DNA from: Lutjanus erythropterus
Taxonomy: Eukaryota > Chordata > Actinopteri > Lutjaniformes > Lutjanidae
Reading direction: 5' to 3'
Length of the DNA: 64,000 nucleotides
Assembly (NCBI GenBank): GCA_020091685.1
Contig: CM034606.1
Coordinates: forward strand, 13,067,695-13,131,694
Part shown: in pieces, positions 11,518-23,451 of the stretch
How the letters are laid out: every line of letters starts with the position of its first letter
How positions within the stretch are numbered: the stretch's first letter is position 1
The notes under the pieces: model-generated
What the model was told of the DNA's origin: nothing
Seen by the model: only the letters and a program-made list of their open reading frames with translations
The model's database searches: none
Made by a program: the position numbers and the translations under genes

Positions 11518-12134
11518 CTGAAGAAGGCAACAAAGAACAAGAAAATACAATGACTCACACTGTTCTGCAGAATGCAAAGCATCTCTAAAACTTCAACTAC
11601 AGTTTTTTCTCATTCACTTTGGCTTAATTTTCTAAAGTTTTTTTCAAAAATTTTTCCAGTCTGCATTTTTTTCCAAAAACCTTTAAACAGTTAGTTTGTT
11701 ATTCACAACAGCTGTCTACAATTTGCACAACGGCTACTTGCACACGGCTTTCTGAACAAAACTGATGAGCTGATTCTCAGTCTTTTATAGTACAGTAAAC
11801 AGTCAGTGTCAACCAAAAGTTTGAGCAAACAGAGACCTGTATATAAGAAACATTTCCAGGGTTGACAGACATGATGAAAAAACATACGGCAACAACATAC
11901 TTTTCATTTTGGTGGCATTGTCCAATTTACTGACACAATAACCAGATTTTGAAACATGAAAGAAATGTTTTGGATGATCTTGTTATGAAAAACTGTAAGA
12001 AATGCTAAAATATTTATATATGGAATATTTATTATACTGTAAGAATTTATCATTATTCCAGCTGCTTTTGTTTAAAGACTTATTACTGTGAGTGAAGACA
12101 GAGACAGACAGAAGACAGAGAAGAACTCACATAC

Positions 12135-12249
12135 CTCAACATAACTTTGAGGAAATATGCCGACTCTTCCATGATGTTCCCCTTCATACCAGTTTTGATC
12201 CACCTGTCGAATGATGTAGACGATGTCTCCTTTCTGGAACGGTAATTCC
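12135..12249 (-). CDS. sorbs1: sorbs1 SH3-1, body
   Basis: 115 nt between tttgtag and GTTGAG|gtatgt, phase 2 in, phase 0 out, codons about 1006-1044. It encodes [38 protein letters not shown]. The RT-loop acidic residues, the Trp of the ligand groove (QNWYEG) and GIFPxxYV are all intact. Binds proline-rich ligands such as vinculin and paxillin in the family. Confidence 0.98.
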
Positions 12250-12503
12250 CTACAAATGTTCCAAAGAGATTAGTTACTCACATGGAATGAACAATTTTGC
12301 AGCGTGAAATTGAAGTACGAGTGATCTCATGCAGACCTGCGATTACATAACAGCACTTCATGGCTAATCTGCTTGGAATATCTGATGGGTGGCTTTTATT
12401 TACATTCAAGTAAACGTTAAGTTGTAAATCTATTATCATTACTATTGTATAGTACTCTAAACAGTTATATCCTGTAATTGTATGACTTTTTTTGGCATCA
12501 AGC

Positions 12504-12566
<63 letters not shown>

Positions 12567-12567
12567 A
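12504..12567. repeat. (GATA)n microsatellite
   Basis: About 16 uninterrupted tagata units in the intron between the two SH3-1 exons, ending 14 nt from the donor of the upstream exon. Confidence 0.98.
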
Positions 12568-12582
12568 TTTATTTTTGCTTAC

Positions 12583-12629
12583 TTTAGAGTTTCTGCTCTG
12601 AAGTCGAAGCGAGCCATGGCTGGAGTTCT
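12583..12629 (-). CDS. sorbs1: sorbs1 SH3-1, first beta strand
   Basis: 47 nt between cttcacag and CTAAA|gtaagc, phase 0 in, phase 2 out, codons about 991-1005. It encodes RTPAMARFDFRAETL. ARFDF is the ALYDY-type first strand of SH3-1. The donor lies 14 nt from a (GATA)n microsatellite in the intron. Confidence 0.96.
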
Positions 12630-13981
12630 CTGTGAAGACATAAAAAAAGAATTTAGCACCAGAAGCACTTAAAGAGTCCCCGTCATATTATTCATTTAAG
12701 TATCATGTTAAGAAATGGCTTATTAAGAACCAACAATTTCAACACTGATGCTATTTTTATCCACCTTTAACATGACTGTACTCATACTGTACCTGTATCA
12801 CATGCTATTGATTTTTACCATAATGTTTTTAACTACTGAACGCATTGTGGCATTTTTAGGAGTTTAAAGCAGATAAACTCTTTCTCCCTCATTAAGAAAT
12901 TCTGGACTAGTGTTAGTGTTAGAGGAAACCTTAAAGAGATTCAGTGAAACGTTAGAGCCTCAGTCAGACCCAGTCAGACCTAAATCTGTATCTTGCCACA
13001 GATGTAGTGTAGTTAGCATCTTTTATTTGTTTGTCTGTTAGCACAGTTAATGCTAATTCTCGCCCTCTATGCTGGAAATCCGCTCTGCACTGGAGGGTTC
13101 AGGTTTCCTTGCCTGCATTTGCACCCGACAACAATTGGTCATTGAATTGATTATGCACCAAATCTAGCTAGCAAGTGCAAATTTCCACCTTCAGTAGTGA
13201 AGTACTTCAGAATGTGAAAACACCTCTAGTGACAAACTTTGGACAGATACAAGTAAATATAGTCAAGGTCACACATTTTTCATAAACATGAGAAAAACAC
13301 ATTTTTGACTGGAGGGTTTCTTTAAACTGGATGACACTTATTTTATGACAACAATTACATATATATTATTCTTGGCAATGTACTGTGAGTGGGTGGAAGT
13401 TATTCAAAAGACTAAATACTCTTATAAACCTACATGTTTTTGTTTACCATGCTGTCTGGGCTTTGTCATTTATGTGTGAAGAAATGACTCTTCTGGAATC
13501 TGTTACGAGCCTTAAATCTGCTGGAGCTGTCCTTTCAGTGCCCCACATGAACATAAATATTGTAGCAATGACAGGAATGAGGTGCTTGTGACTGACTGGG
13601 TTACTTGTCCTCTGGAGCATTCCCAGTAAGAAACTACTGCAGGCTGTTTACTTTGAGACTGGTCTGCCAAAAGAGCAGGCGTACCTTGGTAAACACGCAA
13701 ATAATACCGGTGACATTACATCTCCTGTAGATATATGGCTCGTAAACAGTCTGCAGTGTGGAAGTGAAGTCTGGAAATATTCAGCGATAAACTCAACAAC
13801 TCATATTTTGCCTTCTATTACGGCTCTCGCCCTCTGAATGTTTGACCCAGAGGAGAAAGCCATCTGTGTGTGCAGAAATCCTGCTGACAAGCCCGTCACC
13901 CCCTCACAGCCACAGACTGACAAAGCATCTGCCGTCTTTTTCCTGCTTACAGAGGGATAAGACGTGACTCTGTGTTTGTAC
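12630..13981 (-). other. sorbs1 intron before SH3-1
   Basis: No exon or repeat family recognised. Short frames (13385-13591, 13512-13700) lack splice or similarity support. Confidence 0.6.
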
Positions 13982-14152
13982 CTCTATGCCTGATTTCCTC
14001 TTCTCTGTGTTATCTGTGATGTTGAGCAGGTCTCCGAAGCGCTCATTGGTGATGAACTGGTGGTGCGTGGGGACAATGCCTGTGTGTCGCCTCGACGCTG
14101 TGTCAGCCTCTTCCTGTTCCCGCTTGAGCCGCCGCTGCTCCTCCAAGATTTT
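13982..14152 (-). CDS. sorbs1: sorbs1 exon, helical linker before SH3-1
   Basis: 171 nt between ctggcag and ATAGAG|gtacaa, phase 0 in and out, codons about 934-990. It begins KILEEQRRLKREQEEAD, a charged heptad-like helix, and continues with RRHTGIVPTHHQFITNERFG and DLLNI, an almost exact family match. Probable coiled coil or single helix. Confidence 0.97.
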
Positions 14153-14326
14153 CTGCCAGGAAACCACACTGAAGTGTTTGTCCCTGCAGATATGGGTCTC
14201 TGCTACTCTTTTATTTATGTGACACATTCTTAGTTATCTTTAATGCATGACTTTCTTATTCATAACCCAGCTCTCTTAACTAAAGCATTGTCAGGTCAGT
14301 GTAATTTATCAAAGTCTGAAATTCAC

Positions 14327-14391
14327 CTCTTTGTCCCCATGACGCCTCCGCAACACTTCATCCTGGCTCTCCCCATGTGCTGGGGACGAGT
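14327..14391 (-). CDS. sorbs1: sorbs1 exon, EVLRRRHGDKE
   Basis: 65 nt between cttcag and AAAGAG|gtgaat, phase 1 in, phase 0 out, codons about 912-933. It encodes SSPAHGESQDEVLRRRHGDK and E, aligning with the ESTEEFIRRRHDDKE segment of mammalian SORBS1 that starts the basic helical linker before the SH3 domains. Confidence 0.93.
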
Positions 14392-15243
14392 CTGAAGCAG
14401 AAACAGAAAGAGGATAAAGCTGTGAAGCATTTTCACTGCCAACTTCAAGGCAAATCATATTCAAGAACAAAACTTTTCAAATATAAGATGATGATATTGC
14501 AGTCAACTCCTTAATTCCAAAGAACAGAATCATAAAAATATACAATAAATACAACCAGGCATGCTTTAAATGAACACCATAATCTCTGCAGCACTAAAAC
14601 AAAAAGCACACACACATCCAAAAAGCCAAATGTATTCCTGCATGCACTTAGGAATGAACACAGAATGATCCAATGTGTGTTCATGACAAAACAAACGCTG
14701 GAAAGAAAATATGAAACCTACTGTATCTTGGCCAAAGAAATAAACATGGCATCATGGTTTTACTGATCGACCAACCAGCATCCATTAGTTTACTGAGGTT
14801 TCACCTTGTTTGTATTAACTACGTATCTCCATGATTTAATTTGCTCCCCACATCCGCCATAGATGTTTCATTCTGTGTCCCAGCAAGGGCCACAAGAAAC
14901 AACTATCACTGTGTTTCAGGTTTGTGTCTGGTGCCCCGAGAACCGGCTGTTTGTTACATAAAAGAAATCAAAGCAGGGAACATCCTGTCTGGCTAAAACA
15001 AACCTTTCATGGTGAGAGAATGAAAGATGGCAGATGTAAATTGTTCCCCAAACAGAAATAAAAACAGATACAGACGTGGTGAGACATCAGTTTGAGAGAG
15101 CGTATGCAATGTTTTATTGAAATCTCCTGCTTAAACATTACAGAGGAATACTGGGATTGTAGTTTAAGGTGAGGACTTCAAAGTCAGTGCCTGTGTAAGG
15201 ACAAGATTTGACATGTCGTTGTGCAACATATAAAAAGAAACTG

Positions 15244-16245
15244 CTAACACTTTATGATGGCCATTATTAATTAATAGTAGATTGATAGTTAACCTTCAGT
15301 GAATAGTTATTTTACTGTTAACAAATGCTCAGATAAGTCAATAAAATAATTTCTAAATGAGTAAGCAGCTGTGTAATAAGCAGGATAATGTAGAGTGAGC
15401 GGGTCATTATTGTGAAATAAACCTTGACAGGATGTCGTGTCGGGTTTCTGCATCACCCTATCAGGGTTTATTTCACAATAATGACCTTCAGTACATTATT
15501 CTATACTTATGCACAATTTATTAAGCAATTGTAAAGTTTTCTCAACATCAGTTGCAACTTTATACTGGTAAAACAATTAATGTTAATGTCTCATCAATAA
15601 CAACAACTTGGTCAGTGTTAGTTTTGCATGTGCAGGGCTCCTCAGCAACATTAACAATAATTAATATGCAACCTCTGGGTAGACTCTTCAAATAAAGGCA
15701 CAAACACTATTTGGGTAGGTTTAGGAAAAGATCATGTTTTGGTTTAACATAAGTGTGTTACTCATGTAAGCTCACATATATAATGCATAAGTTACATTTG
15801 TAGTTAAATACATACGTTATTATAATCATCAGCTGCAAATTTATAATAGATATCCAAATAATGTTTATAGATTAGGTTTACAAACTAATTATTAACCATT
15901 TAAGTGTTACAAATATCTGCTCCATCTGTCTATGTAATGGTTCCATTCAGAAATACTTGATATAGTATATAAAATGTTATAATGTGTGAAACAATAAACT
16001 GTTGACTAATTTAATCAGAATGTAATTCTGATCATCTCTTATCGACTATGATATAATATATAATTTATACATTAATTTTATATTTCACAAACTAATTACA
16101 AAAAATATCATAAATTAAAGGATTACTAATAATAAGCAAACATAATTATCATTCCATTGTTTGTTAACAGTGAAATAACTATTGCTAAAATTTAACTGAC
16201 TATCAATTTACCATTTATTAATGATGGTTATTATATCAATGTTAC
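15244..16245. mobile_element. about 1-kb terminal-inverted-repeat element
   Basis: The left end (aacactttatgatggccatt ... gatagttaa ... tagttattttactgttaacaaa) matches the reverse complement of the right end (taacattgatataataacca ... gatagtcagttaa ... tagttatttcactgttaacaaa) over roughly 80-100 bases. The interior is very AT-rich without a coding frame, so it is non-autonomous. The short palindromic element at 15385-15500 is inserted in it. Confidence 0.65.
15385..15500. mobile_element. short palindromic element, copy 2 (nested)
   Basis: ggtcattattgtgaaataaa ccttga and its reverse complement tcagggtttatttcacaataatgacc flank a 30-nt loop. Same family as 706-783, nested inside the 15244-16245 element, so it moved later. 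Confidence 0.7.
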
Positions 16246-16640
16246 CAAACATTTTACCCTGTAATGATAAAACACAGAATTGGGTCTGTATCGATGTAAT
16301 GCTTATGCAGACTCTCAGCACTCTTGCATACAGTTCAAATCTGATGTCACCAGGAGATATATACATTACCAAAAGCTGCCTGAACCTCCTACAGTCACTG
16401 AAGTGTTTTGATGCATTACTCATTCACAGTGAAATGGAAGAGCACCAAACAGCACACTCAGAATGAGATGGAGGCTTTCCTGTCACTTTGTAAACACACC
16501 ACACAGACTAGAGATGGAGGGCGGCGGCGTCACTTTGTAGAGAAAAGGGACACAAGGTGAAGAGAGAGGCGAGATAAAATGAGTGACCACAGAGGGAGGA
16601 GGGAGGAGGGTGACAGTGGTGAAGGGATGGAGATAGCCAC

Positions 16641-18104
16641 CTCTGCGGTGAGCTGCCAGCGGCTGCAGTAGGTTCCCGTTGGCGTCCAAGCCCTGCCCGT
16701 TACTCAGGTGGTCAGTGTTGCTTCCGTCACCGTTACTCAGCCTCTCCAGGACCTCCAAGGAGGACAGGCGCTGAGGGATCAGAGGTCTAGGCTCAGGAGA
16801 CAAAGTGCAGGGCCTCTGGGGGCCCGTCGTCACCTTGGTGGCTAACAGGGTCCTCCGAGTTTGATTTGACTGCAAGTTCTTCCGTAGCCTGAAAGGAGCG
16901 GGGCCCATGAGGAAGAGGTTCCCGGGCAGCGTGGTCTTCTTCTCTGCCGGCGGCCTCTCCTGTTGGGTTGTGGCCTGCTGCCTCTCGTGCCTGAGGATGG
17001 TGGTGAAGCGAGTGTAGGAGGCCGGGCAGGAGCCTTTGCATTTGCTGGGTTTGAGGAGGAGTTGGTGGTTGAGGTGGTGCAGGAGGTGGTGGTGGTGGTG
17101 GTGGATGTGGTTGTGTTGTGGAGGGGATGGTGTAAGCAGTGCGGAGGGACTCTTTGACCCACTGACATGTTGGTGGATCAGTTCTGGGGAACTTTTACTG
17201 AAGATCTGCTCGACTTCGGCCTCAATGTTGGACGGGGACTCAGTCCTGATGATGTGTCCGTCCTCTGAGGAGGGCGCAGCCTCCTCCACTGTCACACTGA
17301 CCGGTGACAAGGCCTCCTCACCACAGCTCTTCCTCTCTTCGTCCACTGAGGAGCAGGCATCTGTCTGGGTGGTGTCAGCTACCAAAAGTGACTCCGCTGA
17401 CACTGCAGACGCCATGTAGAGGTGGGCGGGGCTGTGGTTGGGGCTGTGGCTGTGGCTCGAGTGCAGGGTGGGCAGGGAGGAGGAGCGGCTGGGAGCTGAG
17501 CTGGACCGCTGAATGATCATTTCAAACTCGCTGACCCGTGACGACACTGCGTCCCGTGGAATGTTACCCCCGTCATCTGCCTCTGACCTCTCACCCCCGT
17601 CGGCCTTCGCCTTCTCAAAAAGAGAGGCCAGGCTGCGGACGCTGCCATGAGGGCTGCAGCCGGCCGAGCTGGGCCGCTGGATGTGATGCATGGTCCTGTA
17701 CAGGCTGGAAAACTCTGATGCACTCCTCCTAATTGCAGGGGAAACATTCCTGAGGCCGTCAGCGCACTCAGTGCCACAGCTGGACTTAGAGTCTGCATGT
17801 TGCCCACTCTCCCTTTCCTCTGCTCCAGCAAAGTCCGTGTCACATGGCCCTGTGTACAGATCCTCACAGCTGTGGGCCTTTGGGTGCCTGACAGCTTTAG
17901 TCCTGCTCTCCTGACTGTCACCACTGGGCGGCAGCAGCTTGGGCTTGAATTTAGAGGGCAGGATTTGGGGTATGCAGGCTTTGGCAGCAGAGAGAGGCTT
18001 CATACTCTTACACTGGTTACCTATTGCATTACTGGCAAGAACCGATCGACTATTTACAGAGGAGCAGGGTGAAATTATATAGCCATTCCCACCTTTATAA
18101 TCCA
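16641..18104 (-). CDS. sorbs1: sorbs1 giant 1464-nt cassette exon, His-rich with CKGSC motif
   Basis: Phase 1 in and out between tgccag and AGAG|gtggct, 488 codons (about 424-911). Seen: SSVNSRSVLASN, QILPSKFKPKLLPPSGDS, AHSCEDLY, SVRSLASLFEKAKA, VSSRVSEFEMIIQRSSSAPS, an HNHIHHHHHHLLHHLNH run, then CKGSCPASYTRFTTILRHER (about 17040-16976) and NLFLMGPAPFRLRKN. This architecture (His run, CKGxCPASYTRFTT, MGPxPFRxRK) matches the large neuronal exon of SORBS2 (nArgBP2), whose Cys/His motif has been described as zinc-finger-like, and the corresponding SORBS1 exon. The acceptor has a UGCAUG nine bases upstream. The donor gtggct is weak, fitting regulated inclusion. The frame stays open past the donor to 16483, which I read as intron. 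Expected to be tissue-restricted. Confidence 0.92.
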
Positions 18105-20037
18105 CTGGCAAGCATGCAGGACAACAGAATAAACAACATATTAGATTACAATGATCACAGGTTCACACACACTAAAACAGAGTCAGGCACATTTCTAAAG
18201 TAAAGACCGAGTTCCATCAAAAGTAGATGAGAAGAGGAAGCAGACTTGATGCATTGTGCATCAAGTAATAGATGACTGTTATACTAACAGCATGGTGAAG
18301 AATTATGCTTTGTCAAAATGGATCAAGGGAAATTTACTGTCTAACAGGTACTTGCATTATCAATATCACTGTAAACAGCAACATAACAAGTGAAACAAAG
18401 TATTAAAACAGCAATATGCAATGAAATGTTATGTGATGTTGGAGCTCGTATAGGAATTCTTAACACTGACTGCAGTATCAGTACAATTTATAAACAAAAG
18501 GGAAAAAAAAGATCTATCCTGTTACTTATTTTGTATTCATGTTCAGGTTAAATCGTTCTCTCACATGACTGCTGCCTGTCCCACTATAACCTCCTACATA
18601 TATTCTTCTCCTCTACTTTTAGCGATTAGACAGACGGCTGCTGTGATGAATGGCCCGCAGCAGCGCTGTTAATACACCACTCCCCCACACAGTTGTAAAT
18701 AAAAAAATGTATCCTGAGTCAACCTGCCCAGTAAAATATGATTCAAAAACCTCTGAGAAATACTCCACGGTCACAGTTCTTGGCTATAGTATACTCGTGA
18801 TAGCGCTACAGATGGAACCGGGAAATGACACAACACTTTCACATGCTGTGAGACACTTGTGTTGCATGTGTGACCCATCTGTCACGTTCATATCTACCAG
18901 AAAAACACACGCTGAGGAAGTTAACTAGACTGTATCCACAACATGTGGCAACTAAAGGGTTCTGGCCACTGAAAATCCTTCAGGCTCAGTTCTTCAAAGC
19001 ACAAAGATTAATACAGATATTTTTTATTTCATGAGCACAAGACAGAAACACATGATTAAGTGTTTGTTTCTAGCACTTGGCTATTTTCTTTGGGCAGGAG
19101 CATGCTAGTCAGTTGACTGGAGTGCCAAATCCATTTACTTCATGGTTCTAAGATTCAAAGCTAAAACAACTATCTTGGTAATCTTTGTTACAACGCTGCT
19201 GATGTGAACAATTCCTCTTTTAAAATATTCATATTTAGTCCATATGTTATTGTGGAAATATACCAAAATTGAACTGAATGTTTCTGCAGGGACATCTGTT
19301 GCGTGTCTTCCCAGATGTAATGTAATGACATGTATTGGGTCACACTGTCCCTTCCTTTCTTTTCCTTACATCTCCCCTCCTCCCCGGCCATGTGCGCAGG
19401 CATTCCAGCCCCTGACCTCACACTGACAGCTGACTTCCTCATGCCTACCCACCCTCTGTGTCCCTCCTGTTTATCTCACCCCTGTCTGGCCGGGTTGTGA
19501 GGAGCAGAGCTCTGTTTATCTCGCTCGTCCCCTCCTCATCCATCCCCTCTCTGGCCCTCCGCTCCCTGGCGCTGGAACGCTCTGGAGTCTTGCCCTAAGC
19601 CTGCCTAGCGACTGGCGGCTCACAACTGGAGCAAGAGGGGGGGAAAATCCCCAAGGTTAGCTTCCATCAACTTAGCAAGACAACCTCGCTCCCTCCATGA
19701 GTTTTCCAAAGCAGATGGCCAGTACACGCTTGATGAAAACATCCATGGCATCAATAATAAATCAAAAGCTGCTGGGAGAATGAATGCTGCGAGGTGATTG
19801 GCCAATGCTGTGAGGTCTGGGAGCAAAGAAAATGTGTGGATTCCAACTGAAAGGTAAACGGAAACACATGTATCCCTGTCTGACACTTTGAACGATCCAA
19901 CATCAGTGTCTGTAACTCATTGGTTCTGTCTCAGCAGGAAAGGCCTTTAATGGCTGCACTGTCTACCCTCCACATCCATAAACATACACACACCTGCCTT
20001 TTTACAGGCCACATATGTAAAGTGGCTGCTATCCTAC
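18105..20037 (-). other. sorbs1 intron before the giant exon
   Basis: Unique sequence apart from the UGCAUG near the acceptor. A stretch at about 19330-19620 is pyrimidine-rich and higher in C+G than its surroundings, but I find no acceptable exon in it. Confidence 0.55.
18113..18118 (-). promoter_or_regulatory. UGCAUG (RBFOX-type) element in 3' splice region of giant exon
   Basis: TGCATG on the minus strand at intron positions -14 to -9 before the 1464-nt exon. RBFOX proteins bind this hexamer; upstream sites usually promote skipping and downstream sites inclusion. Direct overlap with the polypyrimidine tract would fit repression (inference). Confidence 0.5.
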
Positions 20038-20216
20038 CTTTAGAGGAGGAGGAGCTGCCATGGCGCTTGTTTAGGGCCCGTAGACCTTGTAAGGGAATGT
20101 CGCCGCCCTCCAGGACGCTCTTGTAAACATGGCGGTCGCATTCTGGAGCCCCAGGCTCGCCCGTGGATGATCCACTGTCCTTCTCCACCTCGCTGTGTCC
20201 AGACTTGCTTGAGGAG
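20038..20216 (-). CDS. sorbs1: sorbs1 exon, HVYKSVLEGGDIPLQGL linker
   Basis: 179 nt between gtctag and AAAG|gtagga, phase 2 in, phase 1 out, codons about 364-423. It begins SSSKSGHSEVEKDSG and contains HVYKSVLEGGDIPLQGLRAL, a diagnostic SORBS1 stretch, ending in a Ser run (SSSSSK). Its phase-1 end can join either the 1464-nt exon or, skipping it, the 65-nt exon at 14327, giving SSSSSKDSSP like the common short isoform. Confidence 0.95.
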
Positions 20217-22257
20217 CTAGACGGTGGTGAGAGGAACGCAGACAGCTAATTAAACACAGTCCAATTCATTCAGAGGTTTTGTTACATGTTTTCATGATAA
20301 ACAGAGGTGCGCAAATTGGGTAATGAGCTGTCATATGGTTCTTATTTAGGATATTTTGAGGTAATTTCTGTCTTCTCAGACTTGTGGGAGACAAAATAAT
20401 GAGAGACAGAAAAGCCAAACTTGAGTGAGAGAAAGTGCAGGATTTGGAGGCTGATGTTGAGAGAAGGTATTGGCTACCACACATATCTTGGCATTCCAGA
20501 GAGGCCAACAGGACAGATTTCTATAAATATTCTCTGAACATTCCCACATGGTGCATCAGCCTCTGCTGTGCACCTGTACAACTCTCAGGTTTACTGTCTT
20601 TCACATTTCGCTCATGTACTACTCATGCTGCTCCTCTATTTCTGCAGACAAACATGGTCATTAAACTGACAGAGACTCCTGTATCATCTACTGTAGGTGA
20701 ATTAAAAACTCATACAAACCTGTTTTACCACTGTAATGAGAAAGAAAGAGGAAGGTATTTTCCAAAATGTGTTTTACAACTGCAGGGCTGCCAAGTCAGA
20801 GTTTTACAAGCTTGCACAAATGTATGGATACATTACTCCCCTTCTTCACCACCTCAACAAGAAGCTCTTTCATAGCTGTTAGGAAAAAAATATGTGTGCT
20901 GCTGACTGCAGAGAGCCATTAAAATCATGTTGGTTCTAGGTTCCTTATGAGAATTCACATAAATCCACTGTACAGGAAATCTGCAGTACAGGAGCCATGC
21001 TAGAGTTCAGATGATCTCTTGGGAAGGTTCGAGTGAAATCAACAGTCAGTATCCGGCCTGACAGAGCGCACGTGACAGTAGTCACTGCAGGGTTAACTGT
21101 AATGTTTATCTATTTACTTTGAATGATGAGGAGTTCATTTAAACGCCCATTATAAGTATGTCCTACTGTACAACAATGGCTTTTATTGTGAGGCCATTCA
21201 AACAATGTGTTTATTTATACTTTAACAAAATCCACTAACTATTTTAGTCATTTTTCAAACATAATAACTTCCATGCACACACAGTGGGTGTCTAATACTG
21301 GCCTGAAAACACACAAATTCACTTAGATGTTCATTCATTCATCTATAGACTCTACACTGGCACATGTGGTTTTGCATCTTACAAACAAGTGATATCTTTA
21401 CAAGAACACTCCTAAAAATGTCTCTGATTTCAAACAGACCCCAAAAAGGAGAAACGTCCTGCCCTCAACATATGTGTCTTTGAAGGAAGCCAGTTTATGA
21501 CTTGAGGTTTCCTTTGAAAAGTTTGGATGAGCGAACTCCCACGGGCCCTTCATCAGGAACCTCTTCAAAATAAACAGCGAATGAATGGATTAAAAAGTTG
21601 GGTTGGGAATCTCTTGGCTGTGATGACATAATGATTGTAGCAGATGGAAAGTTCTTAGCAGAAATGGAGGGAGAAGTTTATTTTCCCTGGACTGTAGCGG
21701 GACACAGTCACCATGGCTCGCTCCTAAATTCCTCACATTTTATTACACAAACAAAAATAGAAGATGTCAATCTCATCAGACAAAAACAAAACAGATCAAG
21801 GGCTCTGTGGGCTTTGTTTTAACAGCTAGCATCCTCTTTCATAATCCAGTTGCTGGTCGTAGTTCTGCTCACACACCCATTCAGAGGGAGATAACGGTTT
21901 TTGAGTTATGCAGCAGCTGGGCGAGTTCCCTCTATACGAGTGACATCCAGGTTGCTATCTTTAAATAAATCACCACATAGCAGCCATGTCTCCACTCTAC
22001 AGCCACCCACCCCCCCTAAAAAACACCATGAAATCCAGACAGAGGACACACTGTTCTGGTAGCTTTTTGCCTTCTTAACAGGATCTCCTCAGGAAGCAGG
22101 AGTCCCCCCGCAGTAGGCGGGCGAGCTCTACAGGGTGGAGAAATCTCTCACTGACATTTATCCCCATAACATGCCTTAAATAATCAACAACCTACTGGAA
22201 GGAGGAAGCAAGATTTTAAAGCACAAGTATGCGAATAAGAAGGAGGCATGGACTTAC
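20217..22257 (-). other. sorbs1 intron
   Basis: No exon, RNA gene or clear repeat recognised. The frame at 20435-20875 lacks splice sites and similarity. Confidence 0.55.
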
Positions 22258-22307
22258 TACTGCTGCAGGTCGGAGGCTGTTTCCAGGGGGCTGAAAGAGG
22301 GGGCACT
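22258..22307 (-). CDS. sorbs1: sorbs1 exon, short Ser-rich linker
   Basis: 50 nt between ttgcag and AGTA|gtaagt, phase 0 in, phase 2 out, codons about 348-363. It encodes SAPSFSPLETASDLQQ, with a Tyr codon split with the next exon. Support is a consensus donor, frame continuity and length; similarity is weak. Confidence 0.75.
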
Positions 22308-22554
22308 CTGCAACAAACCAAACAAAGAAGTCATTGATAGATCCACAGGAAGGTCTCCTCCAGCTAGAACAGAGGCAGGAGCATTAGCTATGGCCAGATT
22401 CTCTCTTCTTTCCCTCTGTGGCGTTCACTCGCTGGTCTGGGTTTTTGTCTCGAGCAGCCGGGGTTCTTAGCTTCTCTGGACTGGGCTTGGCATGGAGGGA
22501 GCAAGCGTGTGTTTTGGCCTGCATGCAAGTTGGAGAAAACAAGCGGCAGTGAGG

Positions 22555-22592
22555 AGAGTGGAGGGAGGGGGGGAGGTGGGGGAGGGTGGGTG
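22555..22592 (+). other. G-rich tract, possible G-quadruplex
   Basis: Runs of three to seven G separated by one to three bases (gggaggggg..gaggtgggggagggtggg) on the plus strand, the template strand of sorbs1. Lies 250 nt upstream of the 50-nt exon. Confidence 0.5.
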
Positions 22593-22758
22593 TGCATCGG
22601 TCAGGGGGCGCCCATGCGGGGAGGGGGCTGTCACAGGCTCAGCCAATGGGCTGCTGTCTCCCACTGAAGCCGTCTCTTTTGTCTGGTATTGAGTCACTCT
22701 CATTACCACTGGACCAGACCGGGGGACAATTAACCAGCTGGTGGTGCGAGCAGGCCGA

Positions 22759-22817
22759 ATTACATACACACACGCACACACTCACACTCACACATTCTCA
22801 CACACACACACACACTT
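22759..22817. repeat. imperfect (CA)n microsatellite
   Basis: acacacacgcacacactcacactcacacattctcacacacacacacac; just upstream (in sorbs1 direction) of the G-rich tract at 22555-22592. Confidence 0.95.
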
Positions 22818-23451
22818 GACACTCTATCTCACACACTTTAAGAGTCAAAAAGAGACACAAATGCTTCCTGACAAAGTAAAGGATACCGTGAAACATAGTA
22901 GAAACAGATAATTATAACAATGTTATGAAGACAAAGAGAAAAACATAAAGAAATAAACTGTGAGCACAAAGTGAGTGAATAAATGTTTAAAGGAGTAAAA
23001 AAGTATTTAGGAGCAGATATTATCTCCAGAGCACAGGGGTGATCATTTAGTGTGGTAGCACCCACGAGCATTTTGAATGGTTTAGAGCCAACTAATTTTA
23101 GCCCCCTGTTTCTGTTGCTTTCCTCTTTTCGGACGTCACAGCAGGTAAAAATAACAGACGTGACACGGGCACTATGAATAAGAGCGCAAGTGTTGTTTGC
23201 AAATACGATTGCACAATCCCCATCCCAGCCAGCCTGGCCCTGCTGTTAATACCACATCCACTTCCCCCACGGCGTGGCCAAGCCTCCGCTTCCCACACCG
23301 ATGACCAGACAAGGAGCATTCTCAACAGCTCATTTGCCACAACATGCCTTTGCACTTAGTTGCCAGGGCAGGATGATCATTAATAACCTTTCAGAATAAA
23401 TGCCTATCTTTATAAGAACAGAACATCAGGCTGGCAGGTCTATAGTCTGAT

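Noticed and set aside
16483-16640. Continuation of the giant-exon frame to a stop at 16483
   Set aside because: Phase-1 donor at 16640 joins perfectly to 14391 and restores the conserved RRRHGDKE linker; the extension has no family similarity. It could still be an alternative terminal exon if retained.
17036-17419. Plus-strand Trp/Val-rich frame of 127 codons
   Set aside because: Antisense to the His-repeat coding sequence of the 1464-nt exon; its Trp/Val runs are the antisense of the His (CAC/CAT) repeat.
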